Both the position numbers and the translations under genes were made by a program. Source: Virgibacillus sp. SK37 (lineage in GTDB: Bacteria > Bacillota > Bacilli > Bacillales > Amphibacillaceae). Taken from it: a stretch of 64,000 bases of DNA. Each line of letters opens with the position of its first letter. The stretch's first letter is position 1. The notes beneath the pieces are model-generated. The model ran no database searches and was not told where the DNA came from. It was given only the letters and a program-made list of their open reading frames with translations. The stretch spans positions 667,911 through 731,910 of the forward strand of contig NZ_CP007161.1 in assembly GCF_000725285.1 (NCBI RefSeq), in the 5' to 3' direction. Shown piece after piece: positions 35,826-45,006 of the stretch.

Positions 35826-37175
35826 TTAAAGGCTTTTTAACATTGCTGCTGCCTTGTATCCCAATATATTAATTGGATCTTTTGGACTCGAATAGGGAGG
35901 AGCATAAGCAAGCTCTAATTCAGGGAGATCAGCTACGGTAAGGCCTGCCTTCAGTGCAGTTGCCAACACGGCAAGTCGTTTATCTACACCTGCATAACCA
36001 ACCGCTTGAGCCCCGTAAATACGTCCATGTGCTTCGTCAAATAATACTTTAATCCATAATTTATCAGCACCAGGGTAATAGCTGGCATTGGACATGGATT
36101 CCAATGAAGCAGTTTGAAAAGCCATGCCAAGTTCTTTTAATTTATGGCTATTAAGCCCAGTTGCTCCAACAGTTAGATCAAATACCTTTAGAATGGCTGA
36201 GCCTTGTGTGCCGTTAAATGGAATGCTCGCGCCTGTCAAATGGCTGGCGATAACATATGCCTGCCTGTGTGCAGGCCATGCTAATGCAACATGTCTCGGG
36301 GACCCTGTTACTAGATCAGGAGCTTCAACAACATCTCCCAAAGCATAAATATTCGGGTCAGATGTTTGCATATATTCATTCACCTTTATAGCACCTGTGG
36401 TACCTATTTGTAGTTTAGCGTCAATTGCCAACTTGGTGTTTGGTTTGATCCCCACTGCCATTATGATGAAATCTGCTTCCACTTTTCGCCCACTATTTAA
36501 ATGCAATGTTTTACCATCATTGGAACAAGAAGCAAGTCCATCATCAAGTAAGAGATGAACTCCTTTATCATTTAGTTGATTTTCCACGATGGAAGCAAGA
36601 TCCTTATCAATAATTTTTATGGCTTGTGAAGAGCGGTCAATGATCGTACACTCCAGGCCTAGTTCATGTAAGTTTTCAACCATTTCTAATCCTACGAACC
36701 CTGCCCCAACAATTGCAACGGACTGAGGTTTATTTGTTTCTATGAAAGTGGAAATGTTATCCATATCATATATGGTATGCAAAGGAAATGTACGCTGCGG
36801 ATTTAAACCTTCGATATTAGGAATGATCGCAGAAGCACCTGGAGCCAAAATAAGCTTATCAAAGTCTAACTCTCCAGATCCCAGAGTGGCTGATTGATAA
36901 GAAATACGTTGTGTCTTTCGATTAATGGCTTTAACTTCTGTATTGGTATGTACGGTAACATTATATTTTTCCCTAAACTGTTCTGTTGAGTATAGTATGT
37001 CATCACGACTTTCCACCATGCCACCAATATGATAAGGCATACCGCAGTTAGAAAAAGCAATGTGATTTCCTTTATCCAAAACGATAATCTCTGATTCCAG
37101 ATCCTCTCTGCGAAGTTGGGCAGCGACGGTTGCACCCCCGCCAACGCCGCCAATAACAACAATCTTTCTGGCCAA
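35826..37175 (-). CDS. cdr: CoA-disulfide reductase-like flavoprotein
   Basis: This 449-residue enzyme of the pyridine-nucleotide disulfide oxidoreductase family is close to CoA-disulfide reductase and NADH oxidase. It reduces CoA disulfide or polysulfide with NAD(P)H. The FAD motif GGVGGGATVAAQ at the N-terminus, the single catalytic Cys C44 in AFSNCGMPY, the second dinucleotide motif VAIVGAGFVGLEM and the C-terminal dimer domain with AVGYAGVDKRL are present. No rhodanese or TusA domain is fused. The start is TTG 37175 with GGAGG seven bases upstream. It follows the NSS symporter by 36 bp, a likely operon. Confidence 0.88.
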   Translation of the reverse strand: MARKIVVIGGVGGGATVAAQLRREDLESEIIVLDKGNHIAFSNCGMPYHIGGMVESRDDILYSTEQFREKYNVTVHTNTEVKAINRKTQRISYQSATLGSGELDFDKLILAPGASAIIPNIEGLNPQRTFPLHTIYDMDNISTFIETNKPQSVAIVGAGFVGLEMVENLHELGLECTIIDRSSQAIKIIDKDLASIVENQLNDKGVHLLLDDGLASCSNDGKTLHLNSGRKVEADFIIMAVGIKPNTKLAIDAKLQIGTTGAIKVNEYMQTSDPNIYALGDVVEAPDLVTGSPRHVALAWPAHRQAYVIASHLTGASIPFNGTQGSAILKVFDLTVGATGLNSHKLKELGMAFQTASLESMSNASYYPGADKLWIKVLFDEAHGRIYGAQAVGYAGVDKRLAVLATALKAGLTVADLPELELAYAPPYSSPKDPINILGYKAAAMLKSL

Positions 37176-37211
37176 ACAAACACCTCCAACATTTTTTACT
37201 TTTAGACTTCC

Positions 37212-38558
37212 CTAAAAAAGACCCACTGACCCAAGAAATACGACAATAATTGTAACAGGAACTAACCAGCGCATTAATTGAAACCAGATTTTATATACCG
37301 ATGGTGATAAATGGTTCCCATAGGAGAACTCTTTTTGCATGATAGCATGCTCCATTTTGTATCCAATAAAAATAGCGATAAACAAGCATCCTCCCGGCAA
37401 CATGATGTTACTGACAAGAAAGTCAGACGCATCAAAAAAGGTAAGTCCGAAGATTTTAAAATTAGCCAAGCTACTCGAAGATAAAGCTGCAGGGATTCCT
37501 GCAAGAAACACGAGTATTCCTGCAAATGCTGCTACTTTTTTTCGAGAACGGTTTTTATTTTCTGTAAATGCCGAAGTGATGATTTCAAGCATGCTAAAGG
37601 AAGAAGTTAGTACAGCGAATAAAAATAACAATAGAAATAAGCTTAAAAATACTTCCCCAAAAGGCATTTGAGCGAAGGCTTCCGGTAGCACAATGAATAA
37701 AAGACCAGGCCCTTCTGCAGGCTCTAATCCAAAAGCAAATACGACTGGAAAGATGGCCAATCCTGCAAGGAGGGATACAAAAATATTCATTAGGGATACC
37801 GAAGCGGCGGACATAGGTAAACTGACATCTTTTCTTAAATAAGAGCTGTACGTTACCATAACAGAAATACCTACTGCCAAGGAAAAGAAGGACTGCCCCA
37901 ATGCATATAGCACGTTAGATGCATTAAGCTTTGAAAAATCGGGCTGAAGGAAAAAACGTAAACCTTCCATCGCTCCTTCGAAGGTCAATGAACGGAAGAC
38001 CAAAATAATAAAAAAGATAAATAGTAAAGGCATGAGAATTTTACTCGATTTCTCAATTCCGTCTTTAATACCGAAAGATATTACAATAACGTTAATAAGC
38101 AAAAATAATGCAAACCCAAGCAGAGTTATTAGTGGGCTGCCAGTAATTGTTTCAAATAAGGCAGGGTAATCTGCCCCTTCTTTAATAATTAAGCCTGGTA
38201 TGGATAAAACGCTATAGGTCAGCACCCAACCACCTACAACACTGTAAAAGGACATGAGCAGAAATGCTCCCGCAACCCCCCACTTTCCGATAAAGCTCCA
38301 GTTTGATTTCGGGGCGAGTTTTTTGTAGGCAGTGACAGCTTCCTTTTGTGCCCCCCGACCGATAATGAATTCTGCGATTAAAATGGGAAGACCAATAATA
38401 ATTGTAAAAGCAATAAATAAAAGGAAAAATGCTCCACCGCCATTGACCCCAGTCATATATGGAAATTTCCAAATTGCTCCGAGTCCGATGGCAGCCCCTG
38501 CTGAAGATAAAATAAAGCCCAGCTTAGAAGCCCATTGGTCTTGTTTCTTTTCTTGCAT
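37212..38558 (-). CDS. Neurotransmitter:sodium symporter family transporter
   Basis: This 448-residue polytopic protein has about 11 helices and belongs to the NSS/SNF family (YocR/YhdH type). Sodium and substrate-site residues appear in the first helix as SAGAAIGLGAIWKFPYM. Substrates are often amino acids, but the specific one is not readable. ATG 38558 follows GGAGAGGAAG. It is divergent from the NhaC-family gene. The neighbouring CoA-disulfide reductase is probably in the same transcript. Confidence 0.9.
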   Translation of the reverse strand: MQEKKQDQWASKLGFILSSAGAAIGLGAIWKFPYMTGVNGGGAFFLLFIAFTIIIGLPILIAEFIIGRGAQKEAVTAYKKLAPKSNWSFIGKWGVAGAFLLMSFYSVVGGWVLTYSVLSIPGLIIKEGADYPALFETITGSPLITLLGFALFLLINVIVISFGIKDGIEKSSKILMPLLFIFFIILVFRSLTFEGAMEGLRFFLQPDFSKLNASNVLYALGQSFFSLAVGISVMVTYSSYLRKDVSLPMSAASVSLMNIFVSLLAGLAIFPVVFAFGLEPAEGPGLLFIVLPEAFAQMPFGEVFLSLFLLLFLFAVLTSSFSMLEIITSAFTENKNRSRKKVAAFAGILVFLAGIPAALSSSSLANFKIFGLTFFDASDFLVSNIMLPGGCLFIAIFIGYKMEHAIMQKEFSYGNHLSPSVYKIWFQLMRWLVPVTIIVVFLGSVGLF

Positions 38559-38734
38559 AATGTGTCTTCCTCTCCAAGTACATCTAGTGATGAAAATTTC
38601 TTTCTAGTATATCATGTTTGCGTTGTATTGTGTTTATGGTAAATAAATCAGGTATTTAGGAGTACATTCAAGTATATATTCTTATAAAAAAGGTTTTTCG
38701 GAAATAAAGTAGAATAGTATAAATAATCTAAATA

Positions 38735-38748
38735 TGTAAGCGATTACA
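38735..38748. promoter_or_regulatory. cre (CcpA-binding) site upstream of the NhaC-family gene
   Basis: TGTAAGCGATTACA matches the catabolite-responsive element consensus TGWAANCGNTNWCA at every defined position. It is 121 bp upstream of the GTG start. The 311-bp gap around it (38559-38869) shows no other gene or clear riboswitch. Confidence 0.75.
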
Positions 38749-38869
38749 AATAATGAATAAGGGGGTGGTTCCTTTCCTGTAACCTTGCATCATCACTTCA
38801 TCCTAACTGGAAAACCAGTAGCTCAGCAATTCAGTAAAAGATCTATAAATTGTAAAGGAGGTTTTTTTA

Positions 38870-40453
38870 GTGGAAAACACGATTTGGTCCTTGGTACCAC
38901 CATTATTGGCAATTATTATGGTATTACTCACAAAAAGAGTTTTACTGTCACTCGGAGTAGGTATTGTTGCTGCAGCTTTCTTTATAGGTAGTTTTAATGT
39001 TATGGAATCACTAATGCTTGTATGGGAGTCATTTAAAGGGGTCTTTATTGCAGACGGAGCTCTAAACACATGGAACATTTATATTTTATTGTTTGTATTA
39101 ATGCTTGGAATACTTACTGCGTTCGTAAGTATGATGGGTGGAACGCAGGCTTTTGCGAATTGGATGATTTCACGAGTAAAGACACGTGCGGGTGCGCAAA
39201 TTATGACGATGGTCCTGGGAATTATTATATTTGTGGATGATTATTTTAACAGCTTAACGGTAGGGCAAATAGCTAAGCCAGTGACGGATAAGCATCGCGT
39301 ATCTCGTGCTAAGCTTGCGTATATTGTTGATTCTACTGCTGCGCCAATTTGCGTTGTTGCACCAATTTCAAGCTGGGGAGCTTATATTATTGGAATTATT
39401 GGTACCATTTTTACAACACAACAGATTACAGAGCATACAGCTTTCGGTGCCTTTTTACAAATGATTCCTGTGAATTTTTATGTATGGGCAGCACTGGGAG
39501 TAGTTCTGATAATTGCCTTGAAACAAGTAGACTTCGGCCCAATGAAGATTCACGAGCAGCGTGCGATGGAGACTGGAGAAGTACTCGATCCGGCAAATAA
39601 AGAAAAGTTGGATGCAGAGTCAAAATTACCCGAAAGTGATATGGGAAGAGTTAGCGATTTAATACTACCTATCGCAGTTTTATTTGTGGCGACACTTGGT
39701 GCTATATACATGAATGGCCTTGGTGCGGTCGAGGGAGAAGCTACTCTTATTAATATTTTTGGAAGCGCCGATGTTTCAGTAGCCCTCTTCTATGGTGGAC
39801 TTATAGGTATAGCAGCTACTTTTCTATTGTTTAGTCGGCATTATCGTGCTAAGAAGCTGACAGGGAGGCAGTTCGTTGAAGGTGTAAAAGAAGGTGCTAA
39901 ATCTATGCTGCCAGGCTTCACTATTTTAATTTTTGCATGGGCAATTGTTGCTTTAATTGATCAGCTGGGCACAGGGACTTACCTTGCTGGGATTGTGGAA
40001 GCAGCTAATCTTAATCTTGCTCTACTTCCATTGATTGTTTTCGTAATGGCAGGTTTTATTGCATTTTCTACAGGTACTTCCTGGGGAGCATTTGGAATAT
40101 TGTTGCCGATTGCTGGACAAATTGCCGCTGTAACTGACCCTACATTAATTATGCCGATGATGGCAGCTGTTTTGGCTGGCGCAGTATTTGGAGACCATTG
40201 TTCACCGATTTCTGATACAACCATTCTTTCATCTACAGGATCCAGTTGTCATCATATTGACCATGTAACAACACAAATTCCTTATGCAATGGTTGCAGCA
40301 GCAATCACGGGGGGTGGATACTTGGCGCTTGGTTTCTCTGGGAGTGTAATTGTAGGTCTGGTTACAGTGCTAGTAGGATTGGGAATTTTCTTCGTTACTT
40401 TAAAGAAACCTGAGGCTAAAAGTGAGATAACAGAAGAACCAGTAGCAAAGTAA
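38870..40453 (+). CDS. NhaC-family Na+/H+ antiporter-like carrier (possible lysine transporter)
   Basis: This 527-residue carrier has about 12-14 helices. NhaC-family segments include VDDYFNSLTVGQIAKPVTDKH, DSTAAPICVVAPISSWGAYI and GDHCSPISDTTILSSTGSSC. The family contains Na+/H+ and amino-acid-linked exchangers, and a lysine-riboswitch-controlled branch was predicted by others to import lysine (LysW). Here it heads the lysine catabolism cluster, so lysine uptake is the favoured guess. The start is GTG 38870 after AAAGGAGG. An upstream cre site suggests CcpA repression when sugar is plentiful. A separate promoter follows before the next gene. Confidence 0.85.
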   Translation: MENTIWSLVPPLLAIIMVLLTKRVLLSLGVGIVAAAFFIGSFNVMESLMLVWESFKGVFIADGALNTWNIYILLFVLMLGILTAFVSMMGGTQAFANWMISRVKTRAGAQIMTMVLGIIIFVDDYFNSLTVGQIAKPVTDKHRVSRAKLAYIVDSTAAPICVVAPISSWGAYIIGIIGTIFTTQQITEHTAFGAFLQMIPVNFYVWAALGVVLIIALKQVDFGPMKIHEQRAMETGEVLDPANKEKLDAESKLPESDMGRVSDLILPIAVLFVATLGAIYMNGLGAVEGEATLINIFGSADVSVALFYGGLIGIAATFLLFSRHYRAKKLTGRQFVEGVKEGAKSMLPGFTILIFAWAIVALIDQLGTGTYLAGIVEAANLNLALLPLIVFVMAGFIAFSTGTSWGAFGILLPIAGQIAAVTDPTLIMPMMAAVLAGAVFGDHCSPISDTTILSSTGSSCHHIDHVTTQIPYAMVAAAITGGGYLALGFSGSVIVGLVTVLVGLGIFFVTLKKPEAKSEITEEPVAK

Positions 40454-40485
40454 CTAGGTCATTTGCACGAGTTTTAATCAGTATA

Positions 40486-40514
40486 TTGAAAATTTTAAAA
40501 TAATAGTCTATACT
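40486..40514 (+). promoter_or_regulatory. Promoter of the lysine-to-aminoadipate operon
   Basis: TTGAAA (40486-40491), 17-bp spacer, TATACT (40509-40514). An imperfect dyad TGAAAC-AAC-GTTTTA near 40527-40541 lies just after the start point and may be an operator, possibly for the IclR protein encoded downstream. Confidence 0.7.
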
Positions 40515-40568
40515 AATATTAGTTATGTGAAACAACGTTTTAATAAATGAAATGCAGGGGGATGGGAA

Positions 40569-41750
40569 ATGGGTTTTGTTTCAGAGAAGGTAATGAATTT
40601 ACCTCCATATTTATTCTCAGAATTCCAAGCAAAAAAGAAAAAGCTTCAACAAAAAGGTATGGATGTGATTGATCTTGGAATAGGAGCACCTGACTTAGCT
40701 ACACCAGCATTCGTTTATGAAAAGTTAGTTGAGGAAGCAAAATATCCCGAAAACCATGGATACTCCACTTATAGTGGTTGTGATGAATTTAAAGAAGCAG
40801 TAGCCTCATTTTATAAAAAACAATACAATGTAAGACTGGATCCGGAGACGGAGGTGCTTGCACTAATTGGATCTAAAGAAGGGATTGCTAACTTGGTTCA
40901 AGCTGTAATAAATCCTGGAGACAGTGTACTAATTCCCGACCCAGGTTATCCGGTTTATCAGAACGCTGTTCATTTGGCAGGAGGGGAAGGTATTCACTTT
41001 CCGCTGAAAAAAGAACATGGATTTTTACCTCAGTTTGAAAAAATATCAAGAATGGACGCAAAAAAATCCAAGCTGCTTTTCTTAAATTATCCTAGCAATC
41101 CAACAGCTGCCACAGCAAATTTATCGGTTTTTATGGAAGCGATTACATTTGCTGGAAAAAATGAGCTATTAGTAGTCAATGATGCGGCCTACGACCTTAT
41201 CACATTTGGAGATTATCGTTCACCCAGCATCCTGCAGGCTCCAAATGCAAAAAATCATGCTGTAGAATTCGGTTCTTTATCCAAAAGCTTCAACATGACT
41301 GGATGGAGAATTGGCTATGTGGTTGGAAATAAAGAAGTTATTCAGGCACTTGCCAGGTTAAAGAGCAATATTGATACAAGTCAATTTATCCCTATTCAAA
41401 AAGCAGCAGTAGCAGCTTTAAAAAGCGACTTTTCTACTGTTGCTGCTAACAACACCGTTTATGAGAAAAGGATGGAAAAACTGCAACCTGTTTTAAATGA
41501 ATTGGGAATTTATACAGAAAAACCAAATGGTACCATTTTTCTTTGGGCACAAGTACCTTCAGGCTACACTTCCATGGAGTTTGCAGATCGAATGCTGGAA
41601 GAACTGGGGATTATCTTGACACCTGGAACCGCCTTTGGTCCATCAGGTGAAGGATATGTGCGAATTGCTTTAACTGTGGATGAATCGAGGTTGGAAGAGG
41701 TGATTCTTCGTTTAAAAGAATGGAAGATAAAGGGGGCGAGCAAGGCTTGA
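40569..41750 (+). CDS. Class I/II aminotransferase, DapL/AspC-like; candidate 2-aminoadipate aminotransferase
   Basis: This 393-residue PLP enzyme of fold type I is similar in layout to LL-diaminopimelate aminotransferase. The PLP lysine is K239 in GSLSKSFNMTGWRIGY. NYPSNPTAATA, NDAAYDLITF and a C-terminal R-substrate site EGYVRIAL are present. In this cluster the likely step is 2-aminoadipate plus 2-oxoglutarate to 2-oxoadipate and glutamate. That is inferred from context, since the family has broad specificity. The ribosome site is CAGGGGG. Its stop overlaps the start of the next gene (TTGA). Confidence 0.88.
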   Translation: MGFVSEKVMNLPPYLFSEFQAKKKKLQQKGMDVIDLGIGAPDLATPAFVYEKLVEEAKYPENHGYSTYSGCDEFKEAVASFYKKQYNVRLDPETEVLALIGSKEGIANLVQAVINPGDSVLIPDPGYPVYQNAVHLAGGEGIHFPLKKEHGFLPQFEKISRMDAKKSKLLFLNYPSNPTAATANLSVFMEAITFAGKNELLVVNDAAYDLITFGDYRSPSILQAPNAKNHAVEFGSLSKSFNMTGWRIGYVVGNKEVIQALARLKSNIDTSQFIPIQKAAVAALKSDFSTVAANNTVYEKRMEKLQPVLNELGIYTEKPNGTIFLWAQVPSGYTSMEFADRMLEELGIILTPGTAFGPSGEGYVRIALTVDESRLEEVILRLKEWKIKGASKA

Positions 41751-43402
41751 AAGAAACAAAGAGAATGAATGCAGCAAAAGCAATTGTAGAATGCCTGAAA
41801 AGACAAGAGATAGAAAATGTGTTTTGTGTCCCTGGGGAAAGTTACTTACCTGTCCTTGATGCGTTGTATGACCAACCTTCCATTCAAGTTATCTCTGCAA
41901 GGCATGAAGGTGGAGCTTCCTTTATGGCAGAGGGGTATGCTAAATCCAAGCTAAAGGCTGGAGTTGTCTTTGCCACAAGGGGCGTCGGTGCAGCAAATTT
42001 ATCTATTGGGGTGCACACAGCATACCAAGACTCAACGCCAATGGTTGTTTTTCTAGGGCAGGTGCATAGCAAATTCAGAGGTAGGGAAGGTTTTCAGGAG
42101 GTTAATCTGGAAAACTACTTTCAAGAGATTGCTAAGTGGTCGGTAGAATTGACAGATGCAGAAAGAACCCCTGAAATCATACAGCGAGCCTTTCGAATAG
42201 CTCATTCAGGAAGACCAGGCCCGGTGATCGTTTCCTTGCCTGAAGATGTATTAGTGGAAGAAGCTGAAATGCAATTTGGTCCAGTTGCTCCATTGCCGAA
42301 ACCAGCTCCCTCCCAAATGGAAATAAAACAAATAGAGAGTGTATTACAAGCTGCGGAGAGACCAATTATTATCGCAGGAGGGGGAGTGAAGGGGGCGCGT
42401 ACGGAGGAAAAGTTAATAGAGTTTGCTGAGAAATACTCCCTTCCTGTTATCGCTGCTTTTCGGCGACAGGATGTATTTCCAAATGACCACAACCTATATG
42501 TAGGCCATCTAGGATTGGGCACAGGGAGAGAGGTAATTGACACTGTGGCTGAAGCCGATGTCATTGTCGCTTTGGGAACACGGCTGTCAGAAGTGACTAC
42601 CCAAGATTATTCCATCATAACTGCAGAGAAAAAGCTAATACACATAGATATAGATTTTCAAACCCTCGGAAAAGTGTACCCACCTGAAATTGGAGTGGTG
42701 GCAGATCTTAATGAGGCATTACAAGCACTTATGGTAATAGAGATCGAAACGAAATGGGAGAAGTGGGCTGAACATCGAAGGAATGCATTTCAGAAAGTTA
42801 GTTGTTTAGAAAAAAAGCCGAAAGAAGTGCTGAATAAAAATATAATTGCCGTACTAAAAGAAAAACTCCCTGAAGATGCATTATTGACAAATGATGCTGG
42901 AAACTTTGCCGGCTGGCTGCATGCCTTTTACCCTTTTCGAAAGGCACATACTTATGTAGGACCGACATCCGGCGCAATGGGTTATGGGATGCCCGCAGCT
43001 CTTGGAGCAAAGCTTGCTTTCCCAGAAAAAACTGTTGTTTCTCTGTCTGGAGATGGAGGTTTCATGATGACAGGCCAGGAACTGGAAACGGCAGTCAGAT
43101 ACAAGATACCTGTCATATGTCTCGTATTTAATAATAAAATGTATGGTACGATCCGTATGCATCAGGAAATGCATTATCCGGAAAAGGTAATGGCAACAGA
43201 TTTGGGGGAAGTTTCCTTTGTAGATTTTGCTGAAAGTTTAGGTGTTAGCGGCTTTAAGGTGACAACACTGGAAGAATTTGATACAGCTTTTGAGCAAGCT
43301 TTACATGGATCCGATCCGGTGCTTATTGAAATTGTAACAGGAAAAGAGCAAATATCTGTTTCATCCACAATTACTGAAATACGTAAGCGTGCAATGAAAT
43401 AG
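41747..43402 (+). CDS. TPP-dependent enzyme of the acetolactate synthase/2-oxoacid decarboxylase family
   Basis: This 551-residue protein has the three-domain TPP fold: a PYR domain with the activating Glu in RHEGGASFMAEGYA, a middle domain (PIIIAGGGVKGA, YVGHLGLG) and a PP domain with GDGGFMMTGQELETA and the Asn of NNKMYGTIRMHQ. It is not the operon-borne IlvB: ilvN, ilvC and leu genes are absent. In this setting it is proposed to decarboxylate 2-oxoadipate to glutarate semialdehyde, like AruI for 5-guanidino-2-oxopentanoate in the Pseudomonas arginine pathway. TTG 41747 overlaps the aminotransferase stop. ATG 41720 lacks a ribosome site and ATG 41765 is the alternative. Confidence 0.85.
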   Translation: MKETKRMNAAKAIVECLKRQEIENVFCVPGESYLPVLDALYDQPSIQVISARHEGGASFMAEGYAKSKLKAGVVFATRGVGAANLSIGVHTAYQDSTPMVVFLGQVHSKFRGREGFQEVNLENYFQEIAKWSVELTDAERTPEIIQRAFRIAHSGRPGPVIVSLPEDVLVEEAEMQFGPVAPLPKPAPSQMEIKQIESVLQAAERPIIIAGGGVKGARTEEKLIEFAEKYSLPVIAAFRRQDVFPNDHNLYVGHLGLGTGREVIDTVAEADVIVALGTRLSEVTTQDYSIITAEKKLIHIDIDFQTLGKVYPPEIGVVADLNEALQALMVIEIETKWEKWAEHRRNAFQKVSCLEKKPKEVLNKNIIAVLKEKLPEDALLTNDAGNFAGWLHAFYPFRKAHTYVGPTSGAMGYGMPAALGAKLAFPEKTVVSLSGDGGFMMTGQELETAVRYKIPVICLVFNNKMYGTIRMHQEMHYPEKVMATDLGEVSFVDFAESLGVSGFKVTTLEEFDTAFEQALHGSDPVLIEIVTGKEQISVSSTITEIRKRAMK

Positions 43403-43435
43403 TTAAATTTAATAGTATTTATAGGAGGTATAAGT

Positions 43436-44932
43436 ATGGCGACAGTATCATTACAAACAGAAAAACTGGCAAATTACATTAATGGAGAATGGGTGGAAGT
43501 AAATAAAACTACTTCTGTTATCAATCCGGCAACAGGAGAAGAAGTGGTTCAGGTTCCCCTTTCCGAAGCAGATAGTGTGGCACAAGCAGTAGCTGCAGCG
43601 AAAAAAGCGCAAAAGGAATGGGCATTGGTTCCAGCACCACAGCGAGCAGAGGTGCTCTATCAGGTTGGATATATTATGAAAGAACGTAAAGAAAGGCTTT
43701 CCCAGCTTTTAACGATTGAAAATGGAAAAGTAATCGAAGAAGCACGTGGCGAAGTTCAAGAGGGAATTGATATGGCTTTTTATATGGCAGGAGAAGGACG
43801 CCGTTTATTCGGTCAAACAACGCCAGCCGAATTAAAAGATAAGTTTGCGATGAGCCAGCGTTGTCCAGTAGGTGTTGTAGGTATTATCACACCATGGAAT
43901 TTCCCAATTGCGATCGCCACATGGAAGTCCTTTCCGGCAATAGTGGCGGGGAACGCAGTAGTTTGGAAGCCTGCAACAGAAACACCAATTATGGCATATG
44001 AACTTGCTAAGATTTTTGATGAGGCTGGGCTTCCTAAAGGTATTATTAACGTCGTCTTTGGCAAAGGGTCGACTGTTGGAGATGCGATGGTGCACCATGA
44101 TGATATTCGTGTCATATCCTTCACAGGGTCCAATGATACTGGACGTAATATAGCAGGTGAGTGTGGGAAGCAGTTGAAGAAGGTGTCACTTGAAATGGGA
44201 GGTAAAAACGCGGTAATTGTAATGGACGATGCTGATATCGATTTGGCTGTAGAAGGGATTCTGTGGAGTGCATTTGGAACCAGTGGGCAACGCTGTACAG
44301 CATGCAGCCGAGTTATCGTGCATGAAAAAGTGAAAGAAACGTTGGAAGAACGATTGCTTGCTTCCATGGAAAAGTTGACCATTGGGAATGGTTTAGATGA
44401 ATCGAATAAGGTAGGCCCAATTATTAATAAAGCTGGCTTGGATAAAATAAAAAGCTATATTGAAATTGGTAAGAATGAAGGAGCCAAATTGTTAGCGGGT
44501 GGCTATGAAATAACAGACGGTGAGCAACGTGCAGGGAATTATTTTGCTCCTACACTATTTACGGATGCTACCGCAGATATGAGGATAGCTCAAGAAGAAA
44601 TCTTTGGTCCGGTTGTATCTCTCATCCCGGTTAAAAGCTTTGAAGAAGCAATTGAAGTAAATAATGGTGTTACGTACGGTCTATCCAGCTCTATTTTCAC
44701 AGGTGATGTAAATAGGGTGTTTAAAGCACAACGCGATTTAGATACAGGAATTGTTTATGTTAATGCTGGTACTACTGGAGCGGAAATTCACCTTCCATTT
44801 GGTGGCACGAAAGGTACTGGGAATGGACACCGTGATTCTGGAGTGCAGGCACTGGATGTGTTCACGGAATGGAAAGCAGTCTATGTCGATTACAGTGGAA
44901 AGCTGCAACGTGCTCAAATTGACGTGGAATAA
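43436..44932 (+). CDS. Aldehyde dehydrogenase, ALDH7-like; likely aminoadipate semialdehyde dehydrogenase
   Basis: This 498-residue NAD(P)-dependent dehydrogenase has the catalytic Cys near 286 in SGQRCTACSR and Glu near 252 in SLEMGGKN. Two parts resemble antiquitin (ALDH7A1): YGLSSSIFTGDVNRVF and the end GTTGAEIHLPFGGTKGTGNG. ALDH7 enzymes oxidise 2-aminoadipate semialdehyde, in equilibrium with piperideine-6-carboxylate, to 2-aminoadipate. The neighbouring lysine 6-dehydrogenase would make this substrate. It has AGGAGG upstream, follows the TPP gene by 33 bp and precedes lysDH by 74 bp in one operon. Confidence 0.88.
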   Translation: MATVSLQTEKLANYINGEWVEVNKTTSVINPATGEEVVQVPLSEADSVAQAVAAAKKAQKEWALVPAPQRAEVLYQVGYIMKERKERLSQLLTIENGKVIEEARGEVQEGIDMAFYMAGEGRRLFGQTTPAELKDKFAMSQRCPVGVVGIITPWNFPIAIATWKSFPAIVAGNAVVWKPATETPIMAYELAKIFDEAGLPKGIINVVFGKGSTVGDAMVHHDDIRVISFTGSNDTGRNIAGECGKQLKKVSLEMGGKNAVIVMDDADIDLAVEGILWSAFGTSGQRCTACSRVIVHEKVKETLEERLLASMEKLTIGNGLDESNKVGPIINKAGLDKIKSYIEIGKNEGAKLLAGGYEITDGEQRAGNYFAPTLFTDATADMRIAQEEIFGPVVSLIPVKSFEEAIEVNNGVTYGLSSSIFTGDVNRVFKAQRDLDTGIVYVNAGTTGAEIHLPFGGTKGTGNGHRDSGVQALDVFTEWKAVYVDYSGKLQRAQIDVE

Positions 44933-45006
44933 TAGCCAGGAGACGATATAAAAAGCTGTTGAAAGATATATTTCTATAAATATTATTCTTTGCAGGGAGT
45001 GGTTGG

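Noticed and set aside
41747-43402. Acetolactate synthase (ilvB) for branched-chain amino acids
   Set aside because: No ilvN, ilvC or leu genes nearby and the setting is catabolic. The family fits but the role does not.
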